From NCBI GenBank assembly GCA_026122225.1, contig JANEZZ010002064.1, positions 1 to 64,000 on the forward strand: a stretch of DNA of 64,000 nt. Reading direction: 5' to 3'. The translations under genes were made by a program, and so were the position numbers. Shown piece by piece: positions 23,225 through 34,280 of this stretch. How positions within the stretch are numbered: position 1 is the first letter of the stretch; every line of letters begins with the position of its first letter. The stretch is from Heloderma charlesbogerti (taxonomy: Eukaryota > Chordata > Lepidosauria > Squamata > Helodermatidae). The notes under the pieces are model-generated. The model worked only from the letters and a program-made list of their open reading frames with translations, was not told where the DNA came from and searched no databases.

Positions 23225-24200
23225 TGGACCAAGCATTGTTCGGTGGTGACAGTGGCTGAAGTGGTTTTTACCAGCGTTGTTGATATACCAGCTGCACCCT
23301 TCATCTTTTCCTCCCCAGTCTGAACAATCCAGCTCTTTCAACCATTTCTCATAGCACTTGGTTTCCAGCCACTCTCCAGACTTGCTGTAGTTTGGTAATG
23401 TCTTTCTCAAAAGGTGATACTCAGAACAGAACACAGGACACCAAATATAGCCTCGTTAATGCAGAATAGAGTGTAACTATTATTCCCTGTAATCTGGACA
23501 CTGTGTTTCTCTCAGGGCAGCCTAAGATTGCATTAGGACTTTTAGTGGATGCATTACACTGCTGGGTCATATTCAGCTTGTGATCCATTAAAGGCACACT
23601 CCTACACAAGTTTGGGCAGAAAAACCCCTACAATTCCCAGCATTCCCTAGCCAGCCATGCTGGCTGGGGCATGCTGGGAGTTGTAGGCTTTTTTTTCTGT
23701 CTAAATATGCATAGGATTGTACACTTACCTAGATCCCCTTTGCATCTACTGCTGCCAAGCCCAATCACAGTCTATATTCATTCCTGTTGATGGTTTGTTG
23801 TTGTTGTTTTGGTACCCAAATATCTCTGCTGAATTTTATCTTGTTAGTTTTGGCCCCATGTTCCAGCCTTTCAAGATCCTTTTAAAATCTTGATTCGGTC
23901 TTCTATAATGTTGCCTACCACTCTTAGCTTTGTGTCATCTGCAAATTTGATAAGCATCGCCTCTTCATCCTCATCCAAGTTGTTGAACAACACAGGGCAT
24001 AGGTGAGAGCTCTGCAACACTCCAGTCGAAACCTCTGTCCAGGTTGATGCAGAACCTTTAATGGACACTCACTGAGTACAGCCACTCAACCACCTATCAT
24101 TCGACTTAACAGTAGTAAAGCCCAAACCACCTTTTACAATCTTGTTAACAAGGATATAATGGGAAGCATATGTCTTGATTTCAGTGAAGCATTTGATAAG
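23225..24200 (-). mobile_element. Old degraded CR1 LINE
   Basis: Minus-strand fragments read MLIKFADDTKLRVVGNIIED, DHKLNMTQQCNASTKSPNAI and LETKCYEKWLKELD. They match in order the RT motif C and C-terminal blocks of the CR1 at 22121-22700, but with many stops. A small MITE lies inside at about 23612-23706. The left mirror is at 2228-3203. Confidence 0.65.
23612..23706. mobile_element. Short palindromic MITE in old CR1
   Basis: Inverted arms CAGAAAAACCCCTACAATTC and ATGCTGGGAGTTGTAGG surround CCAGCCATGCTGGCTGG. The CTACAAYTCCCAGCAT arms are typical of a small hAT-related vertebrate repeat. I do not see a target duplication. Confidence 0.5.
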
Positions 24201-24214
24201 GTCTTGCCTCCTTC

Positions 24215-25420
24215 GTTGTCCCTTTAATTCTTTTCCCTAATACTTGGATCCATCGTTAGTTCTACTAGTTTCAACCTCTCTGACAAAACATAATCAGGGG
24301 AAAGCCAGAGTAAACAATTAAGTCTTCAGGGCCTTCTTAAAAGCCTGCAATGATGGGGCCTAGCAAACTCCAGATGGCAACTTATTCCAGAGATGCGGGG
24401 CCACTGCAGAAAAGGCCCTCTCTTGTGTACTTGCCCACCTAACTGCCCTCATAGGTGGGCAAGTGAGAAGGGCCTCTTTTGCTGCTTTTAAAGTGTGGGC
24501 AGGCTGATATGGGTGAAGGTAGTCCTCCATGTAATTTGGCTCCAAACCGTTTAAGGCTTTAAATGTCAAAATCAGCACTTTAAACTGGGCTCAGAAACAT
24601 AATGGTAACCAGTGCAGCTGGCACCATATAGGCATTAAATTATTTGATCACCTTGCCCCCCACCAACTCTTGGGTGGCCATATTCTGCATCAGCTGAAAA
24701 TTCTGGACCATCTTCAAAGGCAGCCCCATGTACAGTACAGTACAGTAGTCTAGCCTGGACATCACTAGTGCATGGCAAAGTCTGTCTTCTCCAGATAGGG
24801 CCTCAGCTGGTGTACAAGTCTAAGCTGATAAAATGCACTCCTGGACACTGCAGCCACCTGGGCTTCCCCAGTTAGCACAGAGTCCAGGAGGACTCCCAGA
24901 CTGCACCTGGTCTTTTAGAGGGAGTGCAAGCCCATCTAAGATAACTTGTAAACCTTCACCCAGAGTAGCTGGTTGCCCAACTTACCATATTGTTTGGTGT
25001 AAGTTTCAGCTTGTTCCCCTCATCCATCCCAAAACAACCTCCAGGTTCAAGGGTTGCACAGCCTCCCTGGGATGCGTAGATGGAAATGAGAGGTAGAGAT
25101 GAGTGTCATCTCCATACTGATGACACTTCAGCCCAAACCTCCATGGTTTCAAATAGATGTTAAAAAGCATGGGGGATGAGATGGAAACTTGTAGCACCAC
25201 ACAGAGTAATGCCCAGGGTGGGGTGGGGGGAATAGAAGTACACCAGCACCACCTTCTGAGATCGCTCCTCCAGGAAGGACTGGAACTACTTTAACACTGT
25301 ACTTCGTAAGCCCAACCCAGATAAACAATCCAAAAGGATATCATGGTTAATGGTATCGAAAGCCACTGAGAGGTCCAGAAGAACCAACATGGTTGCGCTC
25401 CCTCTATCTCATTGGCATGT
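24215..25420 (-). mobile_element. Degraded L2 LINE
   Basis: Minus-strand pieces in order include a remnant of [16 protein letters not shown] (RT motif A), ISSPMLFNIYLKPW (motif B end), HQYGDDTHLYLSF (motif C, GDD in place of ADD) and ERAFSAVAPHLWNKLP. Stops and frame changes are frequent. The right-arm run of six C (24656-24661) is the counterpart of the contraction at 1768-1772. Confidence 0.72.
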
Positions 25421-25561
25421 CCTACTACATATACAGTATGTACGTTATTTTTGTGAATTGATGTGTAGCCTGTGGATGAGACCATATGCTTGAATTATCA
25501 GCTCTGCACACATTTCTAGTTCATGTTTTATGCTTATGGCTAGTCTGTGTTCTCTTAGATC

Positions 25562-25662
25562 AGCCTTCCCCATCCTGGCGCCCTGCAGATGTGTTGTACT
25601 ACTGGCTGGGTGATGGGACTTGTAGTCCAAAACATCTGGAGGCTGCCAGATTGGGAAAGATT
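25562..25662. mobile_element. Short hAT-like MITE
   Basis: An imperfect inverted repeat runs from CCTTCCCCATCCTGGCGCCC to the arm containing GTAGTCCAAAACATCTGGAG, with TGATGGGACTTGTAG in the middle. This arrangement is common in amniote genomes as a small hAT-related repeat. Confidence 0.55.
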
Positions 25663-25729
25663 GTGGTGGATGGATATCATGTGATGGCCTCATGTCATCT
25701 GTGGGGCCTATGTTCTTCATGAATTAGAA

Positions 25730-26488
25730 TTCCATCCCACTTTGGAAGATGTGAAACAAATCTTAAGAAAACATTCTGAGCCTCTTCTGCTCTCTGATCT
25801 AAAGGAAACTAAACCCTGTTGTGTTGCCCTGGAGCATCTTAGCACTGGGGGAAGTAGGAGGCACTTAACAATATTGTAGGTACATATGCAGTGAGTGGTA
25901 ATGCTGATAGATTTTTCCACCCGTTCCATTTGGACATTTGGAGCAATAAGAGTAACTCTTATTGCTCTTTCCTGTAAGATTTGGTGGGGTTTGAAAAAAA
26001 TTGTCTGGAGAATTCTGGCTTTTCTCAAGACCCCCTCTGAGTTCCTTCACCAATTCCAAGGTCACCTTCCCATTAGTTTCTTGTGCTATGATGAAGGAGC
26101 CAGACTGACAGCCCACCTAAAGAACCCTCACGATCCTCCAGTGGGGATGAACTCACCATTTGGAAGGATAAACGCTCACCTCCTATAATGCCATGGATTG
26201 AAGACCTTACAACGCTTTCAACATTTGAATGGGTGGTGTATCGATGCCACCTGCAAATGGATACTTATTTGGATATTTGCTATGCTTTTTGTTGAAGTTT
26301 ATGTATAATTCTTAGAAAGCTGTGTTTTCATACACACACACACACATGCACGCACGCGCACACACTTTTCATAGGCATGCATTGAAACTGATATATTCAA
26401 ATGTATGTAGATACTTTTCTTTCTTTTCCTCTTTTTGATTTGTTTTGTTTTGTTGAAATGTCACAATAAAAATTATTTAAAAACAAAA
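25730..26488 (+). mobile_element. L1 3' end
   Basis: The final part (about 26200-26480) resembles the 3' end of the L1 at 36320-38330: both have an ATTTGGATATTTG / GATATTTGG stretch followed by TGAAGTTTATGT. It ends in an A-rich tail (26464-26488). A compound (AC)n tract is at about 26329-26361. The element crosses base 26428, so nothing biological marks the outer end of the inverted repeat there. Confidence 0.6.
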
Positions 26489-26561
26489 CACCTGCCGTTT
26501 GGAAACCACTGACCTACCCAGTCATGAAGACATCAGCATGACAGTCTGTCTGCTTCATTAT

Positions 26562-27400
26562 TGTGAGAGTGTGAAATATGGATTTCCGTTTACCCAGGAC
26601 CACTCAGTTGATCAGGCTGAGAGGTTTGGAATCTTATGAGGTGGAGAAGAACACGCACACAACCCAATGTAGATGAAAGAAAAGGAGATTTATTGAAATA
26701 AAAGAAATCAGCAAAAGTAGAACCTCCCCAGAGAGTTGCATGCTCTCTGAGGCTTAAGAGGTTGCACACCTCTTAGGCAAGAGCTTAACACAAAATAATC
26801 CTCAAGAAGTTGTGCCCTTCTTGGTCAAAGTTACCCAAATGTGGTACATTAAATGACTAAATATACAGTTAGTCCCTGTTTGTTGCTCAGCTCCAGATCG
26901 GTCTACACCGCAACTGGCCCACTGAGGCAACGGTGATGCAGTGTCAGCCAGGCCCAAGTCTAAGCCTGCTGTCTTATATCCCAAACACAAACAGTTAAGT
27001 ATGACAGAGCAAAGATAACTGTGCCTTATCTAAGCCCCAGACAGTAAAATCCTTTCCCTGAATTCTACCCAACACATACTCACCACATGCTATCAAGTAC
27101 TTGGCCAGAGCACTTAATATGTGTCCTGTGGATCGAGGGTACTGTTGGTATGTGCACATACAAACAATCCAGATGCAACCACGCCCCTCCTGAACACTGG
27201 CACATTCAGGAGTTTTATACCCTTTTCCCTCATTGGGGAAATCATGAGATCAAAGAGGGGTTCAGTATGTTCTTTGTTGATAATATATCATGTTCCCAAT
27301 TTCCAGGATTGACGTTTGTTGAAGACAGATTGACATCTCCTTCTGACTCCCTAACATTTCTCAAGGTTGCTTCTGTGCTCTTAATGTGCCGTCCTCCTCT
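26562..27400 (-). mobile_element. LTR-like segment (R-U5 end visible)
   Basis: On the minus strand AATAAA (near 26690) is followed by about 120 bases ending in CATATTTCACACTCTCACA, the layout of an LTR R-U5 end. The U3 start is not identifiable and the far boundary is a guess. No gag or pol frame is recognisable. Confidence 0.3.
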
Positions 27401-27736
27401 TTTATTGGTCCATTTCCATCTTCCGTAACTGATACTTTGGCAAGCTTCAGCATATACCAGAACACCCCCATTTGGCCTTTCTGCCATAAAACCATTCATT
27501 CTCCATTCATACCTCCCGTTCCTAACCTGGGCTAGAATACTTCATATGCACATGACATGGAATGGTTAAAAGTTAACCTTTTCACATTTCATGATGTTCT
27601 CAATGGACACTTCAACGATTTGGGTTACAGGGTATATTCAGGATGTTTACAATTCATGTTACATTCAGGGTCAAACTTTGCATTCTATTTGGTTCACACC
27701 ATGTGTGTTACATTTCAAAAGAGGACAAGAGTTCAT

Positions 27737-28300
27737 TGTGGTGTCTGAGGTCTACAAGGTTATCTACTAGGAGCAGGGAGAAGTTATAGAGGAAAGCAAT
27801 CTTTATTGGCAAAAATCAAGTATAGGTGGATTTAAGAAATGAGAGGAATTAATAAAAGTGGTAAGATACTAAAGGTAAGATTTAAACCTATCTCTTTAAG
27901 GGAAATATATGTGGATGTAAGGAGATGTAGGGAAGACAACATGAAAAAATAGGAAAAATAACATCACACTGTGTCAAGAGTTCTCATTCCAGAAGATACC
28001 CAGGTTCCAAGGATCATGATTTTCCACCAGGTGCTGCTGCTGTTGCCAGGCCAGAATCTGTGAGGGAAACTGGCGAGCCTGGTGCTTACATAAAGCTTCT
28101 CTTCATTCTCTAGGCCTTCCAGGGATGGAATGCGTGTGATGCCTCTCAGCCCCTCGCTGCCATTGATAATGATTAAAAAAGCGCACCAAACCCCTCCTCC
28201 ATTCAAAGCTGTGGAGACTGAAAGAGAAATACCAGGAAGTAGCCTCTGAGGGGTGGAAATCGACAGCTGCAATTGCATGGGCAAGGCCTCCTTTGTCGGG
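27737..28300 (-). mobile_element. LTR-like segment (R-U5 end visible)
   Basis: On the minus strand AATAAAG (near 27795) lies about 65 bases before an end reading CCTCAGACACCACA. It resembles the neighbouring LTR-like segments in layout but not in sequence. The right boundary is uncertain; L2 sequence begins by about 28310. Confidence 0.3.
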
Positions 28301-28309
28301 ATACTGGAG

Positions 28310-29970
28310 TAGGGGATCTGGAGCAGTCCGTGGCTCACTGTGAACAATTTTCTTCATCCTTTGTGGATAAAAAAGATTGGATTCACTTGACTTGGACTCC
28401 CATATTGGGGCAGATCAGAGTGATGAAACATCAGTATGAAGGATTGTTGGTCTCACCCCAGCAACCCTGCAAGGTAGGCCAGGCCCAACTTGGCCACGAG
28501 TTCCCCAAAGTTGACCCAGTAGCTTCCCTCCCAGGCCAATAGGCACTGTACAGTATTTAGCACTGAAGTTATACAGGACACACCACACCAACTGGAAGTT
28601 GGATAAAAGTTTATTAGGGGAAAGGAACAAAGAGGAAGGAAAGGGGAGAGGTGGTAGGTTGTAGAGGAAATTACAAGCAAGTTACAATACTCAAAGCAAA
28701 ACCAGAAACATCAGTCACCAAGGCACACCCCCCCCCCGAGCAAAATAACAAAGCTAGCTAGTCTGTCCTATACATACCAGAATATGGGCCTCTCAGGATA
28801 GCCATCAACCGGCAACACACCCTAGTACTGTCAGGGCCAAGAAAAGACACCCGCCCCTTCTTTAGTCCTCTTTTTACTGCCCAGCCCTAGCAACTCAGGG
28901 CAGATCTGGAACACCCAATCAAAGCCCAGTCCCAGGACACCCCACTCCACCCCCCCCCCAAGAGGCTGAATCTTCCCACCAGGCACAGCTGTTGTCATTT
29001 TCCCCATTAGCCGGAGCAGAGCATGGCCTTGCACTGCTGGGCTGAGAAACGGCCAAAAAACAATCAACCTCCAGGTGGCTACTTCACTACCCAAGAGGCC
29101 CTCATGGCTCCAGGTTCTACTAACCCATCCTTAACAATCAGCAACCACTTGTCCAGTTCTTTTGGATACTTTTCAGCTTGTGGATACCCTTGCCCTTCTT
29201 GGCTGATTAAATCAGCCAAGGTGGGACTGATGCTGTGGCTAAGGGAAGTGATTAATGCCTCTTTGTGGGCGGGTATTTTTCCTTCTTGTTTACAATAAGT
29301 AGTAATAAGACCTTTGTTAAAGAAACCTTCCCTTGACCCAGGAGATCTATTCAACTATAGACCAGTCTCAAATGTACCATTTTTGGCTAAGGTGATCGAG
29401 AAGGTGATGGCATTGCAACTCCAGATGCATCTAAATGGAACTGATTATCTGGACCCATTTTAACTAGACTTTGGGATGGGATAGGGCACTGAGACTGCTC
29501 TGGTCACTTTGGTGGATGGCCTATGCTGGGAACTGGATAGGAGGAATGCAACCATATTAGTTCTCTTGGACCTCTCAGTACCACTGGCCACAGTATCTTT
29601 CAGAACCACCTGAGAGGGCTGGGCCCTGGGGGCACTGGTTTGCAGTGGTTTCAGTCCTTTCAGTCAGGCCATGTCCAGAAGGTGGTGCTGGCGAATTACT
29701 ACTCAACTCCATGGCCTTTGGCCTGTGGTGTCCCACAGGGTTCTCTCTTGTCCCCCATGCTGTTTAATCGTTACATGAAACTGCTAGGAAAGGTCATTTG
29801 GAGCTTCAGAGTAAGGTGCCACCAATATGCTGATGAGACCCAGCTCTGTTGCTCTTTGTCACCTAACACCAAGGAAACATTCAAAACCCTTGAGTGTTGC
29901 CTGGGTTCGATAATGGGCTGGATGAGAGTGAATAATATACCCCGGAATATACCCCAGAGCTGAGAGCAAT
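28310..29970 (+). mobile_element. L2 LINE split by an LTR-like insert
   Basis: The 5' piece (28310-28440) reads AHCEQFSSSFVDKKDWIHL, like the L2 block AHCNAFARYFQDKTSCIHWD at 30200. After the LTR-like insert it resumes at about 29130 with ACGYPCPSWLIKSAKVG. Weak RT blocks then lead to GTGLQWFQSFQSGHVQKVVL, CGVPQGSLLSPMLFN (motif B) and HQYADETQLCCSL (motif C region). Many stops are present. Confidence 0.7.
28445..29115 (-). mobile_element. LTR-like insert in L2
   Basis: On the minus strand AATAAACTTTTATCCAACTT (28600-28620) is followed by about 150 bases ending GGGGTGAGACCAACA. It interrupts L2. The far end and target duplication are not resolved. Confidence 0.4.
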
Positions 29971-30367
29971 GAAACCAAATAGGAGGCGGCTTGAGTACAG
30001 ATGGAGAAGAACTCCTAGTGGAGGCAATTGAATGCTGGTATGTGCCTATACTAAAGTATATTCAGGGGCAGTGAGGGTGGCAAAAAAACATCATCTTGCT
30101 GCCTCTATTGAATCTTCTGTTTGCCACCCAGTGAAGCTGTTCAGAGTTGTCCAGGGGCTATTACATGCCAGCTCTAAGGACACTGTAGACCCCTCTGAGG
30201 CCCACTGTAATGCATTTGCTAGGTACTTCCAGGATAAGACCTCTTGCATCCACTGGGACTTAGACTCCAGTGTTATAGCAGGTGAATCTGGTGAGGTATC
30301 CAGAGCGTAGCCTTGTCCTGTTCTCCTGGATGAGTTTCAGTTGGTGTAGCTCGAGGACATTGACAAG

Positions 30368-31102
30368 GTGCTTGGACAGGTTCATGCAACCACTTCCATA
30401 CTGGATCCTTGCCCCTCTTGGCTGATAAAAATTGGCAGGGAAGGAACAGCTGGCCGGGCCAGGGTGGTGATTAATGCCTCCTTGCAAGAGGGAGTGGTCC
30501 CAGGCTGCCTCAAAGAAGTGGTAGTGAGACCACTCCTGAAGAAACCCTCCCTGGGCCCAGAAAATCTTAGTAATTTTAGGCCAGTGGCAAATGTTCCTTT
30601 CCTGGACAAGGTTCTTGACCGGGTGGTTGCCAGCCAGCTCCAGACACTCTTGGATGAGACCGATTATCTAGATCTATTTCAGTTGGGGTTCAGGCCAGGT
30701 TTTGGCACGGAAACAGCCTTGGTCACCCTGTATGATGACCTATGTCAGGGGAGAGACAGGGAGAGTGTGACCTTGTTGATTCTCCTTGATCTCTTAGCGG
30801 CTTTTGATACCATCAGCCATGGTATCCTTCTGGGACGATTGTCTGAGCTGGGAGTGGGAGGCACTGCATTGCAGTGGTTTCACTCCTACTTGGGTGGTCA
30901 GCTCCAGAAGGTGGTGCTTCGGGAATATTGCTCGGCCCCATGGATTCTCCAGTATGGCATTCCACAGGGGTCAGTTTCGTCCCCCATACTATTTAACATC
31001 TACATAAAACCATTGAGTGCGGTCATCCAGAGTTTTGGAGTGCATTGTCATTCGACATGCAGCTCTATTTCTCCTATTCATCTTCTTCAGGTGAGGCTGT
31101 AG
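30368..31102 (+). pseudogene. L2 reverse transcriptase, long open fragment lacking motif C
   Basis: This 244-codon frame has PCPSWLIKIGREG, VVRPLLKKPSLGPENLSNFR, LDLLAAFDTISHGILLGRL (motif A; the usual LLDLSAAFDT has Leu for Ser), LQWFHSYLGGQLQKVVL and GIPQGSVSSPILFNIYI (motif B). Where an HQYADDTQLY motif is expected (about 31038-31060), a short deletion removes the ADD and shifts the frame. The reading CHSFDMQLYFS in another frame shows both sides of the deletion. It cannot encode an active polymerase. Confidence 0.82.
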
Positions 31103-31397
31103 ATGTGCTAAATCGGTGCCTGGCTGCGACAATGGAATGGATGAGGTTAAACTGAAACATATATAAACATATATAAACTGAAACTCAATCCAGACAGGGG
31201 CCGGCTGAGATGCTGTTGGTGGGTGGTTCCTCTGACCAGATAGAGGGTGCTCAACCTGGATGGGGTTGCACTCCCCCTGAAGGAGCAGATTCGTAGCTTG
31301 GGGGTTCGCCTTGAGCCATCTTTGTCACTTGAGGCTCAGGTGGCCTCAGTGGCACGGATTGCCTTCTACTATCTTCAGTTGGTGGCCCAGCTATGCC

Positions 31398-32253
31398 TAG
31401 GGATGTACGAAAGTGCCCTTACCTGGCTCTGCTGGGTTCCGCTGGGGGAGGAGGCGCTCTGTCCCTCCCCCCGGAATCCTCGCTGGCTGGCTCCACTCCG
31501 CGGGGATTCCGCAGAGCCGCCAGCCGGCTCCGCCAGCAGCCGGACATCTGGCCGCTGGCTAGCAGGGACGCAAATGGCGGCGGCCGCAGCCGCTGCCATT
31601 TGCGTCCCTGTAGTCAGCCGTGATAGGCTACATAAAGACTTACGTAGCCTATCACATCTGGCTTAAAAAAAAAAAAAAAAAAGCGCGTACGCAAATGGCA
31701 GCGGCTACAGCCGCTGCCATTTGCGTTCCTTATTTTTAGCCATCTTAGTCTATGTAAATATTTACGTAGACTAAGACGGTGAAAATAAGGGGGAACGCTA
31801 ATAGCGTCTGCTACGCTATTTGCGTTCCCCTTATTTTCGCCGTCTTAGTCTACGTAAATATTTACGTAGACTAAGATGGCCAAAAATAAGGAACACAAAT
31901 GGCGGCAGCCGTAGCCGCCACCATTTGCATAAGCATTTTTGTTTTTTGTTTTAAACCAGATGTGGTAGGCTATGTAAGTCTTTACATAGCCTATCACGTC
32001 TTGTAAAAAATAAAAAAAAGACAAGACTGCAAATGGTGGCGGCAGCAGCCGGTCAGAAGACCAGCCGCTGCCGCCAGAGCCACCGCCGGAGCTGCCGCCG
32101 CCGCCCGGAAGATCCACCCCAGGTAAGTCTCGTCCCAGGGGGGATCCGCGGGGGGTGGGGGGTGGCAGGCCGTTCCGCCACAGATTTTCGGGGGCCGAAT
32201 GCATTGGCATTCAGCCTCACCGAGATCCATGGCGGAATTCTCTTCCATCCCTA
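31398..32253 (+). mobile_element. Non-autonomous hAT with four-unit palindrome chain (copy C)
   Basis: The ends are TAGGGATGTACGAAAGT and CCATCCCTA. The flanking 8-mers GCTATGCC and GCTACACT match at 5 of 8, an old duplication. Palindromes lie at about 31618-31658, 31740-31781, 31839-31880 and 31961-32000. The second and third have arms CTTAGTCTA / TAGACTAAG instead of GATAGGCTA / TAGCCTATC. GC-rich flanks with a CTCCGCGGGGATTCCGCAGA core resemble copies A, B and E. AGGTARG motifs point outward at 31418-31424 and 32121-32128. Confidence 0.88.
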
Positions 32254-33010
32254 GCTACACTCCTATCTGGACAGGGATAACCTGGCTTCAGTTTTCTATG
32301 CTCTGGTAATCTCCAACTTAGATTACTACCATGCACTCTACGTGGGGCTGCCTTTAAAGATGGTTCAGAAGCTGCAGCTTGTACAGAATGTGGCAGCCAC
32401 AATGATAACAGGGACCAGAAGGTCCAAACATATAAGACCAACTCTGGCCTGCTGGCACTGGCTGCCTGTATGTTTCTGAGCCCGATTCAAGGTACTGGTT
32501 TTAACCTATAAAGCCTTACATGGCTTGAGACCACAATATCTGATGGAGCGCCTCTCCCAACACAAACCCAACATACACTATGCTCAACATCTAAAGCCTT
32601 CCTCTAGCTGCCGACTCCAAGGGAAGCTCGGAAGATGGAGACAAGGGAGAGGGCCTTTTCGGTGGTGGCCCCCAAATTATGGAATGATCTCTCCAATGAG
32701 ACCCACCTGGTGCCAACATTGTTATCTTTTCAGTGCCAGGTTAAGACCTTTCTCTTCTCCCAGGCATTTGGCAGTATACGGCAAGTTTTAATTGATCCCG
32801 AAATGGCTTATGGTTATGGTTGTTTGCTTTGAGATTGCTTGTTTGAAGTTGTTTTAGATATATGTTCTTGTGCATATTGTCTGTTCATGTGTTTTTTATG
32901 GAATTGGCTTTTGAGATCTGTATATTGTATTTTTAAATGTTTTTAATCTTTGTAAACTGCCCATAGAGCTTTGGCTATTGGGCGGTATAGAAATGTAATA
33001 AATAAATAAA

Positions 33011-34280
33011 TAGACTTAGTTCAAACCCTGACAAGATCATGGTGTTGTTGGTCAGTAGAAAGCCTGACTTGGAGACTGGGATTCAGCCTGCTCTGGAAGG
33101 GGTTGTGCTCCCCATGAAAGAACAGGTCCATAGCTTGAGAGTAGGGATATACAGATTGTGTACAGTTCGTTCCATCTGTGTTTCTTGGATTGTCAGGCAC
33201 CTTTCATTCCGTCATTCGCCCATCACCGGGATTAGATATTTTTATTTCTGAATTAGCGTAAATGCGCAGTTGCACAAATGCACAGAGGCAAAAATGTGCC
33301 AATTCTCCCCAAATGCACATTTTCATGTTTTAGCCTGTGGGGAAAATGCACATTTGGAGGCGAGTTTGTTTTTTTTTTAAATCTACAACGAAAATTTGAG
33401 AAACCTAGGAAACTGGTCCGCAAGTCTGCGGGATTCGCTGAACAGGGGAAAAGCTGGTCCTCTGCAGAATCCACGGGTCAGATTAATGAAAATCCAAATT
33501 CATTTGGTTCCATTCTGGATTTCTCCGACATTCCTACTTGAGAGTGCTCTTTGATCCTACACTGTCCCTGGATCTTCAGGTGGTGGCAGTGGCAAGGAGC
33601 ATGTTTGTATGATTATGCTTGGTGTACCAGCTGCAACCCTCCCTGAATTGGTCTGAATTGGCTACAGTTATTTATGCCTTGGTTGCACCACAGTTAGACT
33701 ATTGCAATGCACTATACATGGTACTACTCCCAAACAGTGTCTAGAAGCTTCAATTGGTACAAAACGCTGCAGCTAGGCTACTAAAGGGCACATGGCTGTG
33801 GGACCATATTAAACCTGTCCTGAAAGACCTGCACTGGTTGCTAGTTCTTTACCAGACACAATTCAAGGTGTTCAATTCCACAGCCTTAGTTTTAATTTTT
33901 AAAGCCCTAAATGAGTCAGGACCTGGCTAACTAGGGTACCACCTGTATTGCTAAGAAACTGTCCAGGTATTAAGATCTGCAGGAGAGGGGCTTTTGAGGG
34001 GGCCGTTACCCACAGAGGCCCATTTGTCATGCACGCATGAAAGGGCCTTCTCCTGTGTTGCCCTCAAATTATGGATTGCCCTTGCTCAAGAACTACAGAG
34101 GCCCTCTTCCAGGCGCCCCCGCCAAAGAAAGTTAAGCAGGTGACTACAAGAGAGTGGGCCTTCTCAGTTATGGTGCCCCATTTATGGAACACCCTCCCCA
34201 AGGAAGCTTGTCTGGCACCTACATTATTTTTTTTCCGTGCCAGGCAAAGATCTTTCTTTTCCCCCAGAGATTTAATTTTT
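33011..34280 (+). mobile_element. L2 3' fragments, one split by a hAT MITE
   Basis: The block at 33011-33141 continues after the MITE at 33545 with FDPTLSLDLQVVAVARSM, APQLDYCNALYM and KLQLVQNAAARLLKGT. A second partial 3' end follows (about 34100-34280) with REWAFSVMVPHLWNTLPKEA. The doubled C-terminal block means at least two L2 copies are joined here. Confidence 0.7.
33142..33536 (+). mobile_element. Non-autonomous hAT MITE, second family (copy 1)
   Basis: The ends TAGGGATA and CATTCCTA are flanked by a perfect 8-bp duplication, CTTGAGAG (33134-33141, 33537-33544). Inside are inverted stretches around AATGCACATTTTCATG and GAAAATGCACATTTGGAGG. In reverse orientation it aligns with the element at 57125-57505. 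It has no coding capacity. Confidence 0.88.

Larger units (their letters stand above)
1..26428. repeat. Giant zero-spacer inverted repeat (about 13.2 kb arms)
   Basis: Bases 1-13211 are the reverse complement of 13212-26428. Paired coordinates sum to 26429 near the outer end, 26428 through most of the arms and 26423 at the axis. The axis is between 13211 and 13212, inside the self-complementary ATTAGATATCTAAT. All reading frames I compared are identical between arms apart from one broken by an indel. The six differences found are single-base homopolymer contractions in the left arm: one at 1768-1772 (five G against six C at 24656-24661) and five between about 13129 and 13180. The left arm runs to window base 1, so its true outer end is not visible. 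I infer a fold-back artefact; a recent true palindrome is the alternative. Confidence 0.97.
30060..33010 (+). mobile_element. Near-complete L2 ORF2 region, split by a hAT
   Basis: It runs from an N-terminal block (VRVAKKHHLAASIESS) through a 244-codon RT frame to the 3' block (LDYYHALYVGLPLKMVQKLQ) and an (AATA)n end at about 32997-33010. The hAT copy C interrupts it at 31398-32253. Confidence 0.82.

Noticed and set aside
30368..31102. Host gene of 244 codons
   Set aside because: It is clearly an L2 reverse transcriptase, with the expected neighbours and loss of the catalytic motif.
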